Shown in pieces: positions 13,471-17,673 of a DNA stretch of 17,673 bases. The translations under genes were made by a program, and so were the position numbers. The DNA is from Betaproteobacteria bacterium (GTDB taxonomy: Bacteria > Pseudomonadota > Gammaproteobacteria > Burkholderiales > SG8-39), in contig JAABQT010000007.1 of NCBI GenBank assembly GCA_011391295.1, positions 1 to 17,673 of the forward strand, written 5' to 3'. Under the pieces are notes generated by a model. The model was not told the origin of the DNA. It searched no databases and saw only the letters and a program-made list of their open reading frames with translations. Position 1 is the first letter of the stretch, and the number at the start of each line of letters is the position of its first letter.

Positions 13471-14835
13471 TTGCGCAACGCACGTCTGGTCCTGATTTCG
13501 CTGCTGCTCGCCGTGCCGCCGGCGGGCTCGCGCGCCGGCGACACTCTGGCCGACCCCTTGCCCGAAGGCGGCGCGGGTTCCGGCGGCGCGGTGCGCGCGG
13601 AGCGCTCGCCCTACCGCGGGCAAGGCGTGCACTACGACTACCTGCCGGTAAATCTGTTTCTCGGCGAGCGCGTGTTCGTGCATGCGGACCGCGTCGGACT
13701 GAAGTGGGATCTGGACGCGACGCGCCGGCTGGACCTGTTCCTCGCGCACCGCTTCGAAGGCACGCCGCTCGAGCGCGTACCGCCGGTGCTGGCCGGGATG
13801 GCGATCCGCGAGCCGGGCACGGACCTCGGCCTGGGCTACCGCCATCGGGCCGCGTGGGGCACGGTGTTCGGCGAGTATTTGCGCAACGTGGACGGCGAGT
13901 CGGAAGGCACCGAGCTGCGCGCGGGCGTCCGGCAGGAGCGCGCGAGCGCTCGCCTGCGCTACTGGCCGCAGGCCATGCTCATATGGCGCGATGCGAAGCT
14001 GAACAATTACTACTACGGTGTCCTGCCCGGCGAGGCCACCGCGGCGCGCCCGGCGCATGAGCCGGGCGCGGGACTCAACCTGCAGCTCGCGCTCCACGCC
14101 ACTTATGCGCTTGGCGAGCGCTGGAAGCTGCTGGCGGGCGTGTCGGTGACGCAGTGGGCGGGCGGCGTGCGCCGCAGCCCGATCGTGCAGAGCGGCCTGC
14201 AGCCCGCGGTGAGCCTCGGCCTGCTCTATGACCACTCGCCCCAGCCATGGCCGGTGCCCGACACGCGCCCGCTGCTGGTCAAGGCGTACTACGGCAAGGC
14301 CACCGACTGCGACCTGGCCAAGATCCTGCTCTGGCGCTGTACGTCGACCAGCACCCCGGACCAGACCCGCATCACGTCGCTCGAACTCGGCCGCACGCTG
14401 ATCGAGCGCCTCAACGGCGGGAACGTGGATATCGCGGCTTATGTCGGCCTGCTGCACCACGACGAGAACGGGCGCCAGCCCGACTCCTGGCAGTTGAACG
14501 CCTACTTCAAGTCGTACTGGTACGGGCTGCCGTGGCGCCACCGCGCGAAGACGCGCTTCGGCATCGGCTCGGGTCTTTCCTACGCGAGCCGCGTGCCCTT
14601 CGTCGAGGGCCAGGACCAGTTGCGGCGCAACCGGCCCACTAGCAAGCTGCTGACCTACCTCGATCCGACCATCGACGTGAGCGTGGGCGATCTGGTCGGC
14701 AGCCGCGCGCTGCGCGACACCTACTTCGGCATCGGCGTGTCGCACCGCTCGGGCATCTTCGGTTTCTCGCAACTGCTGAACAACGTCAACGGCGGCTCGA
14801 ACTACATCTACTCCTACGTCGAGTTCGCGCTGTGA
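13471..14835 (+). CDS. MipA/OmpV-type outer-membrane barrel with long C-terminal extension
   Basis: A 454-residue exported protein beginning at TTG 13471, with GGGGTGG about 10 nt upstream. Residues 1-23 are a signal peptide (MRNARLVLISLLLAVPPAG, cleavage likely after SRA). Residues about 50-255 match MipA/OmpV: YYYGVLPGEATAARPAHEPG (180-199), then alternating strands and YALGERWKLLAGVSV and RRSPIV. MipA family members are usually only about 250 residues, so the remaining 200 residues are extra. The extension is rich in alternating beta strands, has two cysteines (C280, C290), and ends in IGVSHRSGIFG (421-431), NGGSNY and a final YVEFAL, suggesting further barrel strands. The H425-x-S427 pattern with E451 near the end recalls lipid A deacylase PagL (His, Ser, Glu triad), but the spacing differs, so this is speculative. 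Cell location is the outer membrane. Confidence 0.8.
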   Translation: MRNARLVLISLLLAVPPAGSRAGDTLADPLPEGGAGSGGAVRAERSPYRGQGVHYDYLPVNLFLGERVFVHADRVGLKWDLDATRRLDLFLAHRFEGTPLERVPPVLAGMAIREPGTDLGLGYRHRAAWGTVFGEYLRNVDGESEGTELRAGVRQERASARLRYWPQAMLIWRDAKLNNYYYGVLPGEATAARPAHEPGAGLNLQLALHATYALGERWKLLAGVSVTQWAGGVRRSPIVQSGLQPAVSLGLLYDHSPQPWPVPDTRPLLVKAYYGKATDCDLAKILLWRCTSTSTPDQTRITSLELGRTLIERLNGGNVDIAAYVGLLHHDENGRQPDSWQLNAYFKSYWYGLPWRHRAKTRFGIGSGLSYASRVPFVEGQDQLRRNRPTSKLLTYLDPTIDVSVGDLVGSRALRDTYFGIGVSHRSGIFGFSQLLNNVNGGSNYIYSYVEFAL

Positions 14836-14836
14836 G

Positions 14837-15910
14837 CTACGCGGCGCGAAACTGGGCCACCTTGTTGCGACCGGCGGCCTTGGCCTCGTACATCGCGTGG
14901 TCGGCGCACGCCAGCAGCGCTTCGATGGTGCGCGCGTCCTGCGGATGGCTGGCAACGCCGATGCTGACCGTGCATGGCGTGCGCGCGGCATCGATGGTGA
15001 ACGGCGACGTGTCGATCGCGTGGCGGATGCGCTCGGCGACTTCCATGGCGCCGCGCGCGGGCGTATCCGGCAGCATCACTACGAATTCGTCGCCGCCGTA
15101 GCGCGCCGCCACGTCGGTGGCGCGCAGCTGCCCCTGTACCGCCTTTACGATGTGCTGCAGCAGCCGGTTGCCGGCTTCGTGGCCGTGCCGGTCGTTCACC
15201 TGCTTCAGGCTGTCCGAGTCCAGCATCAGCAAGCTCGCCGCGCGCCCGTAGCGCTGCGCTTGCGCGAACAGGCGGTTGGCGATCGCCACGAAGCCGCGCA
15301 TGTTGTACAGGCCGGTCAGCTCGTCGGTCTCCGCGAGCAGCTTGGCGCGGTTCAGGCCATAGCGGATGTCGGCCGAGAACATGGTGGTGATATAGGCCAC
15401 CAGCACCACTGGCGCGAGCTGCGCGGCGAACCCGCCCCAGTACGCGAGCCGCGCAAAATCCTTGCCGCCCACCTGCCAATCGAGGAACAGGTAGCACACG
15501 CCGATCAGCGCCACCTGCACGAGTGTGCGCGTCTTGCCCAGGGTCAGTGCGGCGGTGATCACCACCAGCAGGTAGGCGTTGACCAGCGGGCTGGCGACCC
15601 CGCCGGTGAACCAGAGCACCCAGGTGATGAAACCGATCATCACCAGGGTTTCCACCGCGATCTTCCAGCGCGTCTCGCGCCTGTAGAAGTTCGTGTAGCG
15701 GAAGCTCATGACGAAGGCGGCGAAGAAGAACAGCGCCGTCGACAGGGCGGGCTCGATGTCGGGGAGCGACCGGCCAAATATCACGTACACCAGCACCAGG
15801 ATCAGCAGCAGCCACTCGATCTCGGCGACCGTGCGCGATATGCCGCGCAATTCCTCCTGCTCGACGCTGGGCAGCGAACTGCGCGGGGTGCGGGCAGCGG
15901 ATTGGGGCAT
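14837..15910 (-). CDS. Membrane diguanylate cyclase (GGDEF)
   Basis: A 357-residue inner-membrane protein that should make c-di-GMP from two GTP. Six hydrophobic segments occupy about residues 33-47, 56-70, 84-101, 108-125, 130-145 and 160-179. They form an unrecognised sensory membrane domain. The GGDEF domain spans about 190-355 with DELTGLYNMRG (196-206), metal-binding LDSDSLKQVND (230-240), R-Y-GGDEF (GGDEF at 272-276) and SIGVA. The inhibitory I-site RxxD (R263, D266) is present at the usual position, so product feedback is likely. It is the only c-di-GMP enzyme in the window with intact catalytic motifs. The ATG at 15910 has no Shine-Dalgarno; a TATGAT -10-like box at 15920-15925 would place the mRNA start almost at the ATG. 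It is divergent from the histidine phosphatase gene and ends 1 bp from the convergent MipA/OmpV gene. Confidence 0.92.
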   Translation of the reverse strand: MPQSAARTPRSSLPSVEQEELRGISRTVAEIEWLLLILVLVYVIFGRSLPDIEPALSTALFFFAAFVMSFRYTNFYRRETRWKIAVETLVMIGFITWVLWFTGGVASPLVNAYLLVVITAALTLGKTRTLVQVALIGVCYLFLDWQVGGKDFARLAYWGGFAAQLAPVVLVAYITTMFSADIRYGLNRAKLLAETDELTGLYNMRGFVAIANRLFAQAQRYGRAASLLMLDSDSLKQVNDRHGHEAGNRLLQHIVKAVQGQLRATDVAARYGGDEFVVMLPDTPARGAMEVAERIRHAIDTSPFTIDAARTPCTVSIGVASHPQDARTIEALLACADHAMYEAKAAGRNKVAQFRAA

Positions 15911-15949
15911 TGCGCGGCTATCATACCTATTCTGAAAGAACGGCGAGAA
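15911..15949. promoter_or_regulatory. Compact AT-rich divergent control region
   Basis: These 39 bp are the only space between the starts of the diguanylate cyclase and histidine phosphatase genes and are clearly richer in A/T than their surroundings. On the minus strand TATGAT (15920-15925) is a good -10 match without a clear -35. On the plus strand TATCAT/TATTCT are weak -10 candidates. Confidence 0.35.
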
Positions 15950-16585
15950 ATGAATTCCACACGTATCTGCATGATTCGCCACGGTGAAACCGCCTGGAAC
16001 GCCGAGGGCCGGGTGCAAGGGCAGACCGATGTACCGCTCTCGGCGGTGGGCGAGGCGCAGGCGCGCGCGCTGGTCGCCGCGCTGGCTGGCGAGCGCTTCA
16101 GCGCGATCTACGCCAGCGATCTGGCGCGCGTGCGCCAGACCGCAGCGCCGCTGGCGCGCGTGCTCGGCCTGGCGCCGCGGCTGGAGGCGGCGCTGCGCGA
16201 GCGCCACTACGGAAAATTTGAAGCCCTGACTTACGCCGAGGCACGCGATCGCCTGCCCGGGGACTATGCTCGCTTCAGAGCGAAGGACCTCGACTACGAC
16301 TTCGGCAGCGGCGAGAGCCTGCGGCGCTTCAATGACCGTTCCATAGCCGCGATCAGCGCCATTGCCGCGCGCCATACGGGACAGACCGTGCTGGTGTTCA
16401 CCCACGGCGGCGTGCTGGAAATGTTGCGCCGGCATGCGTTGGGCATCGGCCTGATCGCGCCGCGCGATTTCGAGATCCCGAACGCCGCGATCAACTGGAT
16501 TGAAATCGGTTCGGACGCGTGGCACGTGCAGGCCTGGGCCGAGCGCGGCCACCTCGACGCGGCGCTGGACGATCTGCAGGCGTAG
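15950..16585 (+). CDS. Histidine phosphatase (phosphoglycerate mutase-like)
   Basis: A 211-residue cytosolic protein of the histidine phosphatase superfamily, GpmB/CobC-like branch. It shows the phosphohistidine motif R10-H11-G12-E13-T, the SDLARVRQTA motif with R60, E84 in LRERHYGKFEA as general acid position, and the second histidine H152 in FTHGGV. All catalytic residues are present. The short length and lack of the dPGM insertions favour a broad phosphatase or alpha-ribazole-phosphatase type rather than a glycolytic mutase. No cobalamin genes are adjacent to support CobC. The ATG is preceded by GGCGAGA about 3 nt upstream. Divergent from the diguanylate cyclase gene; the DUF3237 gene follows on the same strand after 67 nt. 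Confidence 0.9.
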   Translation: MNSTRICMIRHGETAWNAEGRVQGQTDVPLSAVGEAQARALVAALAGERFSAIYASDLARVRQTAAPLARVLGLAPRLEAALRERHYGKFEALTYAEARDRLPGDYARFRAKDLDYDFGSGESLRRFNDRSIAAISAIAARHTGQTVLVFTHGGVLEMLRRHALGIGLIAPRDFEIPNAAINWIEIGSDAWHVQAWAERGHLDAALDDLQA

Positions 16586-16652
16586 CGCGCCTCCCCTGGA
16601 ATCGCATGCGCCCATGTTTCGTGACAATTCTGACCTGAGCGGGATGCCGTCA

Positions 16653-17108
16653 ATGACGATCCAGTTCGAATTCCTGATGAATGTCGCGGCCGACGTCGGC
16701 GAACTGACGAGCATGGGCGGCGGTCCGCTCGGGGAGCGCCGCGTGGTCGCCATCACCGGCGGCAACTTCGCCGGGCCCGGTTTGCGAGGCACCGTGGTTC
16801 CGGGCGGCGCCGACTGGCAGATCGTGCGCGCCGACGGCGTGCTCGACATCGACGCGCGCTATGCGCTGCGTACCGAGGCAGGCGCCCTGATCCGCGTGGT
16901 GAGCCAGGGCTATCGCCACGGGCCACCGGAGGTGCTGGCGGCGCTGGGGCGCGGCGAGGAGGTGGCGCCGCAGAAATACTTCTTTCGCACCGTGATGCGC
17001 TTCGAAACCGGCGACCGCGGGCTGCAGTGGCTCAACCGCTGCATCGCCGTCGCCACCGCGCAGCGCAAGGCGCGGCAGGTGCTGCTCGAGGTCTACAAGC
17101 TCCTCTAG
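16653..17108 (+). CDS. DUF3237 (UPF0311) family protein
   Basis: A 151-residue protein matching DUF3237 over its full length: FEFLMNVAADVGEL, GERRVVAITGGNFAGPGLRG (28-47), PGGADWQIVRADGVLDIDAR, ALIRVVSQGYRHGP (74-87) and YFFRTVMRFETGD. The family has no settled function; it folds as a small beta barrel, and some members are found in catabolic clusters. In-frame starts at 16614, 16644 and 16653 are possible. The ATG at 16653 is preferred since GAGCGGGA ends 8 nt before it and similarity begins there. Its TAG stop overlaps the TAG stop of the convergent SrkA-like gene in the shared palindrome CTAG. No signal peptide is seen, so it is probably cytosolic. Confidence 0.87.
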   Translation: MTIQFEFLMNVAADVGELTSMGGGPLGERRVVAITGGNFAGPGLRGTVVPGGADWQIVRADGVLDIDARYALRTEAGALIRVVSQGYRHGPPEVLAALGRGEEVAPQKYFFRTVMRFETGDRGLQWLNRCIAVATAQRKARQVLLEVYKLL

Positions 17109-17673
17109 GGCCTGGCGAGCGCCGGCTCGTCCATCAGCGCGATCTGCTCGCGCAGTTCCAGGATCCGGTCCTGCCAGTAGCGCTGCGTGTCGAACCAGGG
17201 AAACGCGGCCGGGAACGCCGGATCGTCCCAGCGCCGCGCGATCCAGGCGGAGTAGTGAATCAGGCGCAGCGTCCTCAGGGCCTCCACCAGGTGCAGTTCG
17301 CGCGGCTCGAATTCCCGGAATTGCTCGTAGCCGGCGAGGACATCGTCGAGCTGTTGGGTCATCTCCGCGCGGTCCCCGGAGAGCAGCATCCACAGGTCCT
17401 GCACCGCCGGGCCGCTGCGTGCGTCGTCGAAGTCGACGAAATGAGGCCCGTCGTCCGTCCACAGGATGTTTCCGGCGTGGCAGTCGCCGTGCAGCCTGAG
17501 CGTACGCGCGACGCCGGCCCGTTCATAGCAGTGCGCCACGCTGCCGAGCGCCAGGTCCGCAACGCTGCGCCACGCGTCGAGCAGGTCGGGTGGCACGAAG
17601 CGATGCTCCAGCAGCCAATCGCGCGGCTCACGCCCGAAACTTTCAGCGTCGAGTGCGGGGCGCAGGGCGAACG
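17105..17673 (-). CDS. srkA: SrkA/YihE-type stress-response kinase, C-terminal part
   Basis: The gene enters from the right edge; about 189 C-terminal codons are visible and the start lies outside. The catalytic loop LHGDCHAGNILW (Brenner motif HGDxHxxN) is followed by FVDFDDARSGPAVQDLWMLL, where DFDD supplies the metal-binding aspartate. The C-terminus contains LRTLRLIHYSAWIARRWDDP and a WQDRI helix, a tail typical of the SrkA (RdoA) family rather than of general aminoglycoside phosphotransferases. SrkA is a cytosolic Ser/Thr kinase-like protein that protects against oxidative stress and toxin-linked death in E. coli; that role is carried over from the family. The ATP-binding lobe is out of view. 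Its stop overlaps the DUF3237 stop by 3 bases. Confidence 0.85.
   Translation of the reverse strand, partial: FALRPALDAESFGREPRDWLLEHRFVPPDLLDAWRSVADLALGSVAHCYERAGVARTLRLHGDCHAGNILWTDDGPHFVDFDDARSGPAVQDLWMLLSGDRAEMTQQLDDVLAGYEQFREFEPRELHLVEALRTLRLIHYSAWIARRWDDPAFPAAFPWFDTQRYWQDRILELREQIALMDEPALARP

Noticed and set aside
10840..14991. Open frame of more than 1380 codons on the minus strand across several genes
   Set aside because: It lies opposite or overlaps genes with clear families (M81 peptidase, MipA/OmpV, MDR). Its product is Arg/His/Ala-rich with no domain. Long antisense frames are common in GC-rich DNA.
15950..16585. CobC (alpha-ribazole phosphatase) assignment
   Set aside because: Motifs fit the whole histidine phosphatase superfamily, and no cobalamin biosynthesis genes are nearby.
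1..17673. CRISPR array, tRNA or rRNA genes, prophage or integrative element
   Set aside because: No regularly spaced repeats, no tRNA- or rRNA-like sequence, no integrase or phage structural gene was seen. Composition looks uniform by eye.

Overview
The window is about 17.7 kb of very GC-rich, densely coded bacterial chromosome. The gene families (class III cyclases, DUF3391/HD-GYP proteins, FecR, DUF3365, CaiB/BaiF CoA transferases, MipA/OmpV porins) and the codon use suggest a betaproteobacterium, roughly Burkholderiales or Rhodocyclales. This is inference from gene content only. There is no rRNA, tRNA, CRISPR array or intact insertion sequence, and no gene-free stretch longer than about 190 bases.

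Left region (1-5265). A leftward pair encodes a secreted FecR-domain protein and a membrane-anchored DUF3365 sensor-like protein, cut by the window edge. A near-consensus sigma-70 promoter lies upstream. Divergent from them is a soluble class III adenylate cyclase fused to a phosphothreonine-reading FHA domain. Next come a 93-residue unknown protein, an internally deleted REP-type (Y1) transposase, a BON-domain lipoprotein, a protein of two cyclic-nucleotide-binding domains with no recognised output domain, and a DUF169 protein.

Middle region (5282-9685). A leftward operon encodes an HD-GYP protein and a GGDEF-EAL protein. Both have lost residues needed for c-di-GMP chemistry. They face, across 116 bp, a soluble Ser/Thr protein kinase fused to a cyclic-nucleotide-binding domain.

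Right region (9695-17673). This part is mostly metabolic and envelope genes: a class III CoA transferase, a quinone-oxidoreductase-like MDR enzyme, an M81/MlrC-type metallopeptidase, a MipA/OmpV barrel with a large extra C-terminal half, a histidine phosphatase, a DUF3237 protein and the C-terminal part of an SrkA/YihE-type kinase. A membrane diguanylate cyclase with intact GGDEF and I-site motifs sits among them.

Whole-window reading. Within about 8.5 kb the genome places a cAMP producer that can read phosphothreonine, a Ser/Thr kinase that can read a cyclic nucleotide, a stand-alone double cyclic-nucleotide receptor, and two degenerate c-di-GMP proteins. The domains would allow kinase -> FHA-cyclase -> cAMP -> kinase feedback, with the degenerate proteins as possible targets or adaptors. 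The individual domains and motifs are visible in the sequence; the circuit is a hypothesis. A 28-bp perfect hairpin at 10895-10922 and the decayed transposase at 2644 are the only traces of mobile-element activity.
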